Assembly: GCA_029938605.1 (NCBI GenBank)
Contig: JAOZUO010000048.1
Location: 1 to 41,685, forward strand
From: Deltaproteobacteria bacterium
Lineage (GTDB): Bacteria; Myxococcota_A; Polyangia; HGW-17; JAJRWW01
Direction: 5' to 3'
DNA: 41,685 bases
Shown here piece by piece: positions 9,061 to 17,657 of this stretch. A program made the position numbers and the translations under genes. The number at the start of each line of letters is the position of its first letter. The stretch's first letter is position 1. The notes under the pieces are model-generated. The model made no database searches. It had not been told where the DNA came from and saw only the letters and a list, made by a program, of their open reading frames with translations.

Positions 9061-9075
9061 GCAAATCGCTGTTCT

Positions 9076-9160
9076 GCGAGGATGGCGAAACTGGTAGACG
9101 CGCTAGGTTGAGGGCCTAGTGGGGGTTAACCTCATGGGGGTTCGAGTCCCCCTCCTCGCA
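9076..9160 (+). tRNA. tRNA-Leu (GAG anticodon)
   Basis: The 7-bp acceptor stem pairs GCGAGGA (9076-9082) with TCCTCGC (9153-9159), with discriminator A at 9160. The D-arm contains TGGTAGACGC as in other leucine tRNAs. The anticodon stem CTAGG/CCTAG (9103-9107, 9115-9119) closes the loop TTGAGGG with anticodon GAG at 9110-9112. A long variable arm (class II) and the T-loop TTCGAGT follow. CCA is not encoded. It reads CTC and CTT codons. Confidence 0.97.
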
Positions 9161-9193
9161 TCTTTCCGGCGGCCCCGGGCCGTACTCAATGAC

Positions 9194-9877
9194 ATGTCAG
9201 ATGAACTGCTGCCTCCGTCGTCGGCTCCCCAGGGGTCGAACCGTGGGCCCGGGCCCGACCAGGCCCCTCCACCGGAGGCCGACCCGCCGCCGGAGACCGA
9301 CCCGCCGCCGGAGACCGACCCGCCGAGCACAGATCTGCGAGCCCTGATTACAAGCTCCGTAGTGCTCTATGGCGGGTTGCTGGTGGTGGCCGTGATCTGG
9401 GGCGTCATCGACGGTGGCAGGAATGTCTACTTCCTGCCCGGGCAAAAGAGTGTGGCGCTGGGCCTCCTCGGGGGCGGTGTGGGGCTGGCCATGGGGCTTG
9501 CCGTGGTGGGGCTGTCGCGCCTGACCGTGGTCTGGTTCGCCTGGGCTCGGGCCCTGCACCGTGAGTTCCATGGGGTGCTTCGAGGCCTGACCACTTCCCA
9601 GGCGCTGGTGCTGGCCGTGGTGTCGGCAGTGGGGGAGGAGGCCCTGTTCCGGGGTGCGGCCCTGCCCACCGTGGGCCTGTGGTGGAGCTCTTTGCTTTTT
9701 GGCGTCGCCCACGTGCCTGTGCGTCGTGGGCTGTGGCCTTGGCCCATCATGGCCTTCGTCATGGGGCTGGCCTTCGGCTGGATGTATCTTCGCTTCGGGG
9801 ATCTCTCGGGTCCCATTGTGGCCCACGCCACCATCAACTTCCTGAATATGCGTCACCTGGCCAAGAACCCCTGCTGA
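9194..9877 (+). CDS. CPBP-family (CAAX-type) intramembrane glutamic endopeptidase
   Basis: The protein is about 227 residues with a Pro/acidic N-terminal cytoplasmic tail and several membrane spans. Three diagnostic motifs of the CPBP/Abi family are present: EEALFRG (catalytic Glu pair), FGVAHVP and HATINF, which together form the active site of Rce1-like proteases. Members process proteins within the membrane or confer self-immunity to peptide toxins; no substrate is evident here. An upstream reading frame extends back into the tRNA, so the start is placed at ATG 9194, although its ribosome site is weak. It begins only 33 bp after the tRNA and may share its transcript. The tail contains an 18-bp repeat. 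Confidence 0.88.
   Translation: MSDELLPPSSAPQGSNRGPGPDQAPPPEADPPPETDPPPETDPPSTDLRALITSSVVLYGGLLVVAVIWGVIDGGRNVYFLPGQKSVALGLLGGGVGLAMGLAVVGLSRLTVVWFAWARALHREFHGVLRGLTTSQALVLAVVSAVGEEALFRGAALPTVGLWWSSLLFGVAHVPVRRGLWPWPIMAFVMGLAFGWMYLRFGDLSGPIVAHATINFLNMRHLAKNPC
9263..9328. repeat. 18-bp in-frame tandem repeat
   Basis: Two exact 18-bp units (9281-9298, 9299-9316) with partial or degenerate copies on each side encode PPPETD repeats in the N-terminal tail of the CPBP protease. Confidence 0.85.
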
Positions 9878-9955
9878 CCTTTTGTGCCCACCGGGCGTAA
9901 GTGCCGACGTGTGTGATCAGTTTTCATGCGATTGCCTGTGGCGCTCCGGTGCAGA

Positions 9956-10041
9956 GCTCTGCGAGGGGTCGTCGTGCTCAAACAGACGTGCGTTCACTTC
10001 GTTCACTCCCGTAACTGCGCTCGCCGATCCCCTCGCAGAGC
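9956..10041. other. Long-range inverted repeat upstream of the SpoIID-like gene
   Basis: Arms GCTCTGCGAGGGG (9956-9968) and its exact complement (10029-10041) are separated by 60 nt. An outer 6-bp pair, TGGCGC (about 9941) with GCGCCA (about 10078), could extend the stem. The loop contains GTTCAC twice. The region 9878-10158 has no credible gene. It could be a structured 5' leader or a small RNA; no known riboswitch class is recognised. Confidence 0.4.
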
Positions 10042-10158
10042 CCTACACCTCCGCATTTTCGCCCGTGCCATCCGATTGCGCCATAAGAAATGGCCGGCTG
10101 TACACAAGAGAGCGAAGCGAAAACTTGCCCGGCCAAAATGCCGATCCTAGGATAGGTC

Positions 10159-11850
10159 ATGGTCTATCGGTCTTGTCTTGGACATGGTCTGCTTAATGGT
10201 CTGCTTATTTGTGGTGTGCTTGCCGCCGGTGGGTTGGTGACGCCGCGCCCTGCGCGGGCCGGAGGGGCAGATGAGGTCCGGGCCCTGTACGCCAACCGCG
10301 TCGGCTTCGATCGCCGCGGAGTACCGCTGATCTCCATCCGGATCATGGAGGGGCAGACGAGTGTCACCGTCTCGTCCAAGGGGGGCGTGCGCCTGCAGCC
10401 CTTCGGCACCCCCTCCACCCGAATCTCTGGAGCCTCTAGCTGGACCGTCACCCTGCGGGGCGGTCAGGCCGCCCGGGTGCGGCACTGGGTGGTGCTCGAG
10501 CGACTCCACGGCGCCGCCAGCCGCCAGCGTCGCGAAAAAGTGCGTCGGCGTTGGAGGTTGCGGGGTCTCAAAGTGCGGACCCTGGAGGTGGGCGCCCTGT
10601 TCGCGGTGGGCGGCCGAGTGGTGGACAACCGCAGCACCCTGGTGGTGACGAGGCCGGATCCCAACCCCACCGTGGCGCGGCTCAACAGCCGTAACCTGGC
10701 TCGGAAGCTCAAGATCCGCACCACGATCCATCGCGAGCTCCTGCGGCGACCCCGGGGAACGCTCGTGGCCCGGCCCCGGGGAACCCGGCTCGTGTTGTCG
10801 AATCCATCGGTGGTCTGGTTCGCGCCAGCCAAGACCACACCGCTTACAGTGAAGCGGGTGGAGTACGGGCGGGGCTATCGCTGGCATGGCTGGAAGGACC
10901 GTCGGTACCTCGGCCGTATCTACGTGGCGGTGGATCGGCGGGGCAAGCTCGCGGTGGTCAACGAGGTGCCGGCCGATCATCTGCTCTTTGGCCTGGTGCC
11001 GGCGGAGATCTTCACCTCGGCCCCGGCCGAGGCGCTCAAGGCCCAGTCCGTGGCGGCCCGGGGCCAGCTTCTGGCCAAGATAGGCACGCGCCACACCATC
11101 GACCCCTATCTCATCTGCAGCGCCCAGCACTGCCAGGTGTACAGCGGCGTGGGCAGTGAGCACCCCCGGACGACCCGGGCGGTGCGGGCCACCCGGGGAC
11201 AGATCCTGATCGACGCCAAGGGGCGGCTGGCGGACACGGTCTACAGCGCTAGCTGTGGTGGGTTCAGCGAGAGTAATGAGCACGTGTGGAACACGCCGAT
11301 GAACCCGAACCTGCGGGGGCGTCTGGACGCGTCGGCGGCCACGGCAAAGCGGCTCGGCCGCTTCGTCAAAGGCATCACCGACCGCAACATTGGCGCCTGG
11401 CTTCGGGCGCGGCCCCGTTGCTGGTGCAGTCGCACGGCCTTCGGAGCCAAGGGCAAGTTCCGATGGCGTCGGCGGTTTACGCAGGTCGCCCTGGACCGCC
11501 TGGTCCGCAAGAAGTACCGCGTGGGCCGGGTGCGAGGGATGAAGGTGCTGGCTCGTGGGCGATCTGGCCGGGCCATCCGCTTACGCATTACCGGCACCCG
11601 CGGCCAGGCGGTGGTTCACGGCGAGCTCACCATCCGTCGGCTGCTGGGCAACCTGAAAAGCAGCATGTTCCGGGTACGGCGGGTGGTTCGTGCCGACGGC
11701 GGGTCGGGCTTCCTCTTTGTGGGCGGCGGGTGGGGGCACGGCGTGGGCATGTGCCAGACCGGCGCCATCGGCATGGCCCAGGCCAAACGCAACGTGCGGC
11801 AAATCCTCAAACACTACTACCGCAAGACTCGCCTCCTGAAGCTCTATTGA
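10159..11850 (+). CDS. SpoIID/LytB-domain protein (secreted peptidoglycan-active family)
   Basis: The protein has 563 residues with a signal peptide (LLICGVLAAGGLVTPRPARA). The C-terminal half carries SpoIID family landmarks: EALKAQSVAARGQLLAK, the HCQVYSGV segment, YSASCGGFSESNEHVW and the closing WGHGVGMCQTGAIGMA. SpoIID proteins cleave denuded glycan strands in sporulating Firmicutes; homologues in Gram-negative bacteria are thought to act on peptidoglycan or to assist amidases. The N-terminal 250 residues are Arg-rich and not recognised, with a near-repeated RRPRGTL/ARPRGTR motif. GATAGG lies just before ATG 10159. Paired cysteines (CSAQHC, CWC) suggest disulfides in the periplasm. Confidence 0.87.
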   Translation: MVYRSCLGHGLLNGLLICGVLAAGGLVTPRPARAGGADEVRALYANRVGFDRRGVPLISIRIMEGQTSVTVSSKGGVRLQPFGTPSTRISGASSWTVTLRGGQAARVRHWVVLERLHGAASRQRREKVRRRWRLRGLKVRTLEVGALFAVGGRVVDNRSTLVVTRPDPNPTVARLNSRNLARKLKIRTTIHRELLRRPRGTLVARPRGTRLVLSNPSVVWFAPAKTTPLTVKRVEYGRGYRWHGWKDRRYLGRIYVAVDRRGKLAVVNEVPADHLLFGLVPAEIFTSAPAEALKAQSVAARGQLLAKIGTRHTIDPYLICSAQHCQVYSGVGSEHPRTTRAVRATRGQILIDAKGRLADTVYSASCGGFSESNEHVWNTPMNPNLRGRLDASAATAKRLGRFVKGITDRNIGAWLRARPRCWCSRTAFGAKGKFRWRRRFTQVALDRLVRKKYRVGRVRGMKVLARGRSGRAIRLRITGTRGQAVVHGELTIRRLLGNLKSSMFRVRRVVRADGGSGFLFVGGGWGHGVGMCQTGAIGMAQAKRNVRQILKHYYRKTRLLKLY

Positions 11851-11899
11851 ATCGAGTACTTATTTTGCGGCGGGCCCTTATGTTAGCATCTGACGTATC

Positions 11900-13357
11900 A
11901 TGCGATCATCTCGTTCCATAATCCTGTCGGTGCTGGTGCTGCTTTCGGGCCTTGGGGCGTGCGGCTCAGACACCGACACCAGGGCCATCGAGTACTGTAT
12001 CCCCCTGGAGTCGGGGTTGGAGCTCCCTGTGGCGCGGGTGCTTCTGGAGTATGAGCTCTTCTCCTCCGAGAATCGCCCCACAGTCGCGGACACCAACCGC
12101 TTCTTGGTCGCCAGCGAGAGCCCCATCACCGTGGTCCACGGCAGCGAGATGGAGATTGGTGAAGTGGAGCTCGCCCAGACGTCCCTGGCGGTGCTGGACG
12201 CCGATTCGGAGGAGGTGGTGGGACGCGCGATCTTCTGGGACGTGTCCGCGCTGCGGATGGTCTTGCCCCCCCTGGGGCCTGGTGGGGAGTCAGTGCGTTA
12301 CGACGGCATTCTTGGCGGAGACCTGCTGCGCAAGCACTCGGTGCGGCTCGTCTACCATGGGGACACCACCTGCTCGCTGCCCTGGATGGACGTCGGCTAT
12401 GCCCCGCCGAGCATCAAGTTCTCCAGCGCACTTCCGGACTCTGACGGGGAGCTGGGGAATGACGGTTACGCAGTCCTCGACTACAAGCTGGCGGGGGGCG
12501 GCACAGCCATGGTGGACGATCGGGAGCTGCAGTTTGGGGCCACCCGCGTGGCCGTGGGCGTATGTGTGGAGCCGGACCCCTACTGGCCCGACGACGACTC
12601 CGCCATGACGGTGGACTGCACGGACCTGGAGGCGCACCTGGAGGTGCTTGTTCCTGTAACCGGGGTGGACGCCTTTGGGCTCATTGCCACCGGCACCCAG
12701 CCGCTGGTGATCACCGAGAGCTTCTACGAGAGCCTCTCGGGCCAGATGGGGCCGGGTTGGCCCGCGAGCGGGGAGATCGCTACCACCATCGACCTGCCCG
12801 AGGGCACCGTGGACGCTGTGCGCGTGGACCTGAGCCGAATCGCCCTGGTGGGAGATCGCTACAACAACCGGGGGCCCTGCGCCGAGCTGGCCTTACGGCG
12901 GCGCATTGACCTGGCCCTGCGCTTCTGTCCCACCCGGGTGCCATCGGATGTGGCCAAGCGCGGCGCGTCGGTGCTGGAGGTGGACACCCAGAGGACCACA
13001 GGAGCGGACCAGGTTTCCCTGCCGACCTACCGCATCGCCGACTCCACCATGATGATGTCCGGTCTTCAGGCGGAAGTGTCCACCCAGATCCCAGGTATCG
13101 ACTTGCTCGTGGGGGCGGCCCTGCTCCGCCACTTCGAGCTGTGGATTGACTACCCGGCCTCCCGTGTCGTGATGCGGTGTATGAACTGGGTGGATCCGGT
13201 GTCCACGGCGGACGCCACCGAGGACGCCCTGGGGCGACCTGTGCTGCCCTGCATTCACGCTACTGCCGGGGAGACCTGCTGCGCTGGTGAGGCGGGGCGG
13301 GAATGTCGTTGCGAGGGTTCGCCCTGTTGTCAGTACTACCGGTGGTCCGCACCGTAG
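11900..13357 (+). CDS. Lipoprotein of aspartic-protease-like fold with degenerate active site
   Basis: The 485-residue protein starts with a lipoprotein signal ending LGAC (Cys about 21). Two segments resemble the elements of retropepsin/pepsin-like proteins that follow the active site: YDGILGGDLLRKHSVRLVYH near residue 140 and DLLVGAALLRHFELWIDYPA near 400. The segment GLIATGTQPLVITESFYESL looks like the catalytic strand and flap-side helix of such proteins with D-T-G changed to A-T-G. The C-terminus is Cys-rich (about eight Cys in the last 40 residues). It is probably an exported binding or structural protein. The fold is assigned from motif resemblance and is not certain. Confidence 0.6.
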   Translation: MRSSRSIILSVLVLLSGLGACGSDTDTRAIEYCIPLESGLELPVARVLLEYELFSSENRPTVADTNRFLVASESPITVVHGSEMEIGEVELAQTSLAVLDADSEEVVGRAIFWDVSALRMVLPPLGPGGESVRYDGILGGDLLRKHSVRLVYHGDTTCSLPWMDVGYAPPSIKFSSALPDSDGELGNDGYAVLDYKLAGGGTAMVDDRELQFGATRVAVGVCVEPDPYWPDDDSAMTVDCTDLEAHLEVLVPVTGVDAFGLIATGTQPLVITESFYESLSGQMGPGWPASGEIATTIDLPEGTVDAVRVDLSRIALVGDRYNNRGPCAELALRRRIDLALRFCPTRVPSDVAKRGASVLEVDTQRTTGADQVSLPTYRIADSTMMMSGLQAEVSTQIPGIDLLVGAALLRHFELWIDYPASRVVMRCMNWVDPVSTADATEDALGRPVLPCIHATAGETCCAGEAGRECRCEGSPCCQYYRWSAP

Positions 13358-13367
13358 GCCCAATAGG

Positions 13368-14018
13368 TCATAGCTCCACCAGCCCGGCGGCGGTGGCTTT
13401 GAGCACGGCCTCCACCCGGCCCGACACGTTCAGCTTGCGATAGATGGACTCCAGGTGTCCCTTCACGCGGCGACGGGTAGTGCCCAGGGTGTGACCCACT
13501 TCGGGGTTGGTGAGCCCACGGGCCACGAGGTTCAGCACGGTCACCTCGTCGTCGCTCAGGCCGAGCGCATCGGGATCAGGTCCCCCCTTGCTGGCCTCGA
13601 ACAGGTTCCAGAAGCGCCGCGCCAGCCTCGGCTCGATGATCGAGCCTCCGGCCGCCACCTCCCGCAGCGAGGCCAGGAGCTTGTCGGCGTCCACACCCTT
13701 GACCAGGTACCCCGCAGCCCCCCGCCGCATGGCCTCGAATACCTTGTCGGCGTCGGCGAAGGTGGTGAGGATGAGCACCTCGGGCCCCTGGGGTGGGCCG
13801 GGGAGACGGCTGAGCAGCTCCAGACCGTCCATGCCCGGTAGCTCCAGGTCCAGCAGCAGCACGTCCACGTCTCCGGAGCCGAGGTGCGACTCGGCCTCCT
13901 CGGCGCTCGCCGCTTCGCCTACCCTGTGGAAAGACTGATCCCGGTCCACCAGCCGGCACAGATGGGCGCGGAGACGGTGATCGTCCTCGCAGACGAAGAT
14001 CCGGATCGGATCGCTCAT
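13368..14018 (-). CDS. NarL/FixJ-type response regulator
   Basis: The protein has 216 residues. The receiver domain (about 1-120) shows the acidic pair CEDDH, the phosphoacceptor Asp in LLLDLELPGMDGL, the Thr in LILTTFAD and the Lys in YLVKG. The C-terminal LuxR-type helix-turn-helix (about 150-215) reads LSDDEVTVLNLVARGLTNPEVG, then VKGHLESIYRKLNV. It should be a phosphorylation-controlled transcription factor. ATG 14018 (complement) overlaps the stop codon of the upstream TPR gene (ATGA), so translation is coupled; a much longer upstream frame is a shadow of that gene. No histidine kinase adjoins it; the nearest is at 29022-31661. Confidence 0.93.
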   Translation of the reverse strand: MSDPIRIFVCEDDHRLRAHLCRLVDRDQSFHRVGEAASAEEAESHLGSGDVDVLLLDLELPGMDGLELLSRLPGPPQGPEVLILTTFADADKVFEAMRRGAAGYLVKGVDADKLLASLREVAAGGSIIEPRLARRFWNLFEASKGGPDPDALGLSDDEVTVLNLVARGLTNPEVGHTLGTTRRRVKGHLESIYRKLNVSGRVEAVLKATAAGLVEL

Positions 14019-17000
14019 CTTCGTTGGAGCTTTTTGAGAAGCGGTGTCAGCCACGTGGGCGGCTTCACCGGCCCGGCTTGACGCAGCAACTCCCTGGAGC
14101 GACTGGACTCCTTGGGATAACGACTGAGCAGCTTGCCGAGGATGAAGCGGGTCAAGGAGTGTTTGCGGTCCACCTTGGACAGGATCTGCTCGAGCCAGAA
14201 CCGCCCCTCCTCGGGTCGTCCCGAGAGGACCTCCTGGACGCATACCTTTAGCAGCTGGGTGATGGTTGCCTGCGCCTGGGATTTCGTTTTTGGCGAGGCC
14301 TGGTGTAGTCGAGCCATCATGAGCAGTGCGTCGGAGTTTTCGGAATCGGCCTGTAGGACGTCCTCCAACTGTTTTTTGGCGTCGGCGGTGCGTCCTGTGG
14401 CCAGATGGACCTTGGCCAGGGCGACCGCTGCCTGGTAGAGGTGGCCGTTGAGACGCAACGCCTCGGTGAAGGCCACGCTGGCACCCTTGAGATCCCGACC
14501 CCTGCCCTTGCCAAACAGCGATTGGCCCAGGGCAAACTGGAGGCGGGATCGTACCCGGAAGGGACATGAGTCATGGCGCTTGGCGATCTTGGTGGCCTTG
14601 CGGAACAATGCCGCGGCCGGCTTTCTTTTCTTGGCCCCCAGCAGGAGCCAGCCCAGGGAGCGTAAGGACTGAAGGCTTTCCGGCTGGAGCTCAAGGGCCG
14701 CCCGGAATGCTTTCATTGCCCCGTTATTGTTATTTTGAGAGTGGAGGGCCTTGCCCAGGGCGAAGTGGTACTCCGCTCGCTTACTCACCGCGGGGTGCTT
14801 CTTGGCCAGCGCTTTTAGCAGTGCCTCGGCCTGCTTGCCGTGCTCCGGGGTCTGCTGCCCGCTGAGCAGGGCCAGACTCCTCAGAACCCCAATGCGGCCG
14901 GCATCGGCGCCCAGCTGTTGGGCCATGGCCAGGAAGATCAGCGAGGAGTCGATGGACTCCGGCCGCTCCATGGCCACATATACGGAGGCCCGGGTGATCA
15001 GGTCGTCGGCCCGGATGATCGCGGAGGGACAGAGGGTAGAGCGGTCCAGTCTGGACAGCCGGGACGACCAGCGTGCCGTGTGGGCAATGCGTTGGAGGAT
15101 CCCCGCCGGCATCTTGGCCCGGTACCCGGCAAAGCAGAGCGTGGTGGTGTCGGACAAGGCCTCGGAGACGTATCCTGTGCGCAGGCGAAGTTGCGCCCGT
15201 GTGCGCAGAGCGGGATAGTAGGCCGGTGCGCGCTCCATGGCCGCCTCCACCTGGTTGCGTCCATCGGCCAACTTGTTGTCCTGGATCAGGAGCTGGGCGT
15301 ACTGGACCCCGGCCATGGCCGCGTCTCGGTGGTTCGTTACGGCCCCGGAGAGCAGCTTTCGGGCCTGGGCGGCGTTCGGGGTGAGCAGCGCCAGCGCGTA
15401 TCGGGCTCCGGGTGCCGTGGGCCCCTTGAGGAGCTTGCGCAGGGACGCGCGGGCCGCTTCGGCATCCTTGGGGCTTTTGCCCAGCGCTCTGAGGCCCTGG
15501 GCCAGGAACGTATAGATCTTCGCGGCGGTCGCGTCGGCGGGCTCGGGTTTGAGCTTTTTTAGGACGGCCAGGACCTTAAGCGCCTTGTCGTAGCGTCCGG
15601 CGGCCAGTTGGCCCCGGGCCAGCACCAGCAGGACCCGTCGCGCGGCGGGCCCGGAGGTGCCGATCTTCCGGAGCAGGGCGCGGGCGTCGGCGATCAACGG
15701 TGTCGGGAGCCCCTGGTTCAGCTTCACCTCGAGACGGAAGGCTTGCACGATGGGGTCATCGGCGCTGCGCAGGGAGGCCAGACCGTGTTTGAGTGGGCGG
15801 CGGGAGTGATCCACCTCACCGAGCAGCAGACAAAGCCGAATGTACCACGACAGCCACCGCGCTTCGGGAATCAACGATTGGCTGGCGTGGTCGAGGGCCT
15901 TGGAAGACCGGTCGAGCTTTCCTTCCGCCCAAAGGAGCCAGGCCCGGGCGAGGCGGTACCAGGAGCGGATCAGTCGCGGTGTGGTTTTCTCCGGCGCAAG
16001 CTTCTGGAGTTCGGATGCCACCAGGGTCAGCTCCCGGTTGCGCACCAGGCGGGCCTGGATCATGCCCAGCCGGGCGCGCAGGGAGGTCGGGTTCACACCC
16101 AGCACGCGGTTAAACCGCTCCTGAGCTTCTACCACCCGGCCTTGCTCCAGCAGGACTTCGGCCAGGGCCAATTGGGCCGGCACATGGTCCTTGTCCCGGG
16201 CCACGGTGTCGGCGAGATCCTTCTCGGCGAGGTGGGCTTTGCCGTTGGCCAGATGCGCCAGGCCACGCACGTACCGTAGGCCCAGGGCTTTCGGATACTT
16301 CTTGATGCCCTGGTCGAGCAGCCGGACCGTGTGGTCCCGGACTCCCTTGGAGCCCTTGCGCGGTTTGATGCCCGTGAGCAACTGCTGGATGGCCTGGGCT
16401 TCGAGCACGGCTTCTTTTCCCCAGGAGGCTGACCGGAAGGCGAGCCCGAGCTTCACCTGCAGCCTGCGCAGCGCGCTGGGCGGGTGGCGCTTGAGCTTGC
16501 GGTGGATCTTCTCCACGGCAAAGATGGCCGCCGGCACACGCTTGATCTTGATCATATATTCCAGCGCCATGCGCGCCTCGATTTTGGCGAGGTAGGCGTG
16601 GAGGTCGGGGTTGTGGGGGTCTTTCGAAAGGGCGGCCTTGATCGTCGCCCTGGCCGCGCGATAGCGAGACAAAGAGCCTGTACGGAGCGCCTTTCGGGAG
16701 GTCTCCACGGCCGTTTTTACCGCATGGGCTCTACGACTCATACGCCAGAAGGTGATGCCCGCCGCCACCAGGAGCAGCGCCAGGAGCGTGATCCACGCGG
16801 TGCGCCCGGCGAGCCCCGCCGCCGGCTTGCCCGCGTTGGGATCCACGTCTACCGGGCCGAGCTCCAGCCCTGCGTCACCGTCCATGACATTGATGATTGC
16901 GCCCTTGCCACCGATGAGCGGCCCAAAGCTCGCCTTCTCCTCGGACCCTTCGACCGGGGCCGCCTCCGCGGTGGGCTGGCCGATGAGCTTTTTTACGGAG

Positions 17001-17458
17001 ATGGGGCCCGTGGGCTTGATGTTGATCTCGCCGGTCATACCCCCGAGGGTGGACCACAGGCGCGCGACGCCGGGGTTCTCCTTGCCCAGGATCTTGGTGG
17101 CGTGCTGCAGCATCGCCTTGGCGCGGCCTGGGTCGGCCTTTTGGAGCAGCACATCCGAGAGGATCAGCATCGCCTCGGCGTCGTTTCGATCCTCCTTGAT
17201 GATCTCCAGCAGCAGCGTCTGGGCCTCCTGCAGACGCCCCGTTTGGGCCAGAGCGCGTCCCCTGGCGCGACGCCCCGCCGCGTCGTCGGGGTGGAGTTCG
17301 AGTCCGTGGCGGCAGACCTCAAGGGCATTCTCTCCCCTATTGATATCGCAGAGTCGCTGGGCCAGCTCGGCATAGAGTGGGGACTGGGGATCTTGCTTCA
17401 GCACCTGTTCGAGGGCTTCTATGGACAGGGAGGGGGAACTCGGTTCGTCGGGTGTCAT
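14015..17458 (-). CDS. Giant membrane-anchored TPR protein
   Basis: The protein has 1147 residues. The N-terminal cytoplasmic part (about 1-150) contains TPR units (LYAELAQRLCDINRGENALEVC and those after it). A linker with a GGKGAIINVMDG segment leads to one membrane span near 222-244 (AWITLLALLLVAAGITFW). The remaining 900 residues are almost entirely TPR-like helical repeats on the other side of the membrane, such as ALGLRYVRGLAHLANGKAHL and PAQLALAEVLLEQGRVVEAQ. It is likely a scaffold for an envelope complex or a sensor feeding the response regulator it is coupled to. I do not recognise a specific named protein. Confidence 0.85.
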   Translation of the reverse strand: MTPDEPSSPSLSIEALEQVLKQDPQSPLYAELAQRLCDINRGENALEVCRHGLELHPDDAAGRRARGRALAQTGRLQEAQTLLLEIIKEDRNDAEAMLILSDVLLQKADPGRAKAMLQHATKILGKENPGVARLWSTLGGMTGEINIKPTGPISVKKLIGQPTAEAAPVEGSEEKASFGPLIGGKGAIINVMDGDAGLELGPVDVDPNAGKPAAGLAGRTAWITLLALLLVAAGITFWRMSRRAHAVKTAVETSRKALRTGSLSRYRAARATIKAALSKDPHNPDLHAYLAKIEARMALEYMIKIKRVPAAIFAVEKIHRKLKRHPPSALRRLQVKLGLAFRSASWGKEAVLEAQAIQQLLTGIKPRKGSKGVRDHTVRLLDQGIKKYPKALGLRYVRGLAHLANGKAHLAEKDLADTVARDKDHVPAQLALAEVLLEQGRVVEAQERFNRVLGVNPTSLRARLGMIQARLVRNRELTLVASELQKLAPEKTTPRLIRSWYRLARAWLLWAEGKLDRSSKALDHASQSLIPEARWLSWYIRLCLLLGEVDHSRRPLKHGLASLRSADDPIVQAFRLEVKLNQGLPTPLIADARALLRKIGTSGPAARRVLLVLARGQLAAGRYDKALKVLAVLKKLKPEPADATAAKIYTFLAQGLRALGKSPKDAEAARASLRKLLKGPTAPGARYALALLTPNAAQARKLLSGAVTNHRDAAMAGVQYAQLLIQDNKLADGRNQVEAAMERAPAYYPALRTRAQLRLRTGYVSEALSDTTTLCFAGYRAKMPAGILQRIAHTARWSSRLSRLDRSTLCPSAIIRADDLITRASVYVAMERPESIDSSLIFLAMAQQLGADAGRIGVLRSLALLSGQQTPEHGKQAEALLKALAKKHPAVSKRAEYHFALGKALHSQNNNNGAMKAFRAALELQPESLQSLRSLGWLLLGAKKRKPAAALFRKATKIAKRHDSCPFRVRSRLQFALGQSLFGKGRGRDLKGASVAFTEALRLNGHLYQAAVALAKVHLATGRTADAKKQLEDVLQADSENSDALLMMARLHQASPKTKSQAQATITQLLKVCVQEVLSGRPEEGRFWLEQILSKVDRKHSLTRFILGKLLSRYPKESSRSRELLRQAGPVKPPTWLTPLLKKLQRR

Positions 17459-17613
17459 GGTGCACGTCGATGGAATATTTTGGGCAACCTATTTCGGAGT
17501 TTACTGGACGAGCCACTTGGAATCAACGAACCTTGCGTCGCTTCTCGGAATACGTCACCATGGCCGCACGTTGATCCCCACAGGCGCGGATCGTAGGGGT
17601 TGTGCTACCATTA

Positions 17614-17646
17614 GTATCGAAGTACCGAAGTACCGAAAGTACCGAA
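17614..17646. repeat. 8-bp tandem repeats in a 5' leader
   Basis: GTATCGAA (17614) is followed by GTACCGAA at 17622, 17630 and 17639, the last after a single extra A. The array ends 11 nt before ATG 17658, next to the ribosome-binding region, so copy-number change could alter expression. The rest of the 17459-17657 divergent spacer shows no gene. Confidence 0.7.
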
Positions 17647-17657
17647 GAGCGAGCATC

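Noticed and set aside
9119..9193. N-terminal extension of the CPBP protease
   Set aside because: It would start inside the tRNA gene.
9882..10196. Small open frames between the CPBP and SpoIID-like genes
   Set aside because: The sequences are low quality as proteins, lack ribosome sites and overlap the inverted repeat.
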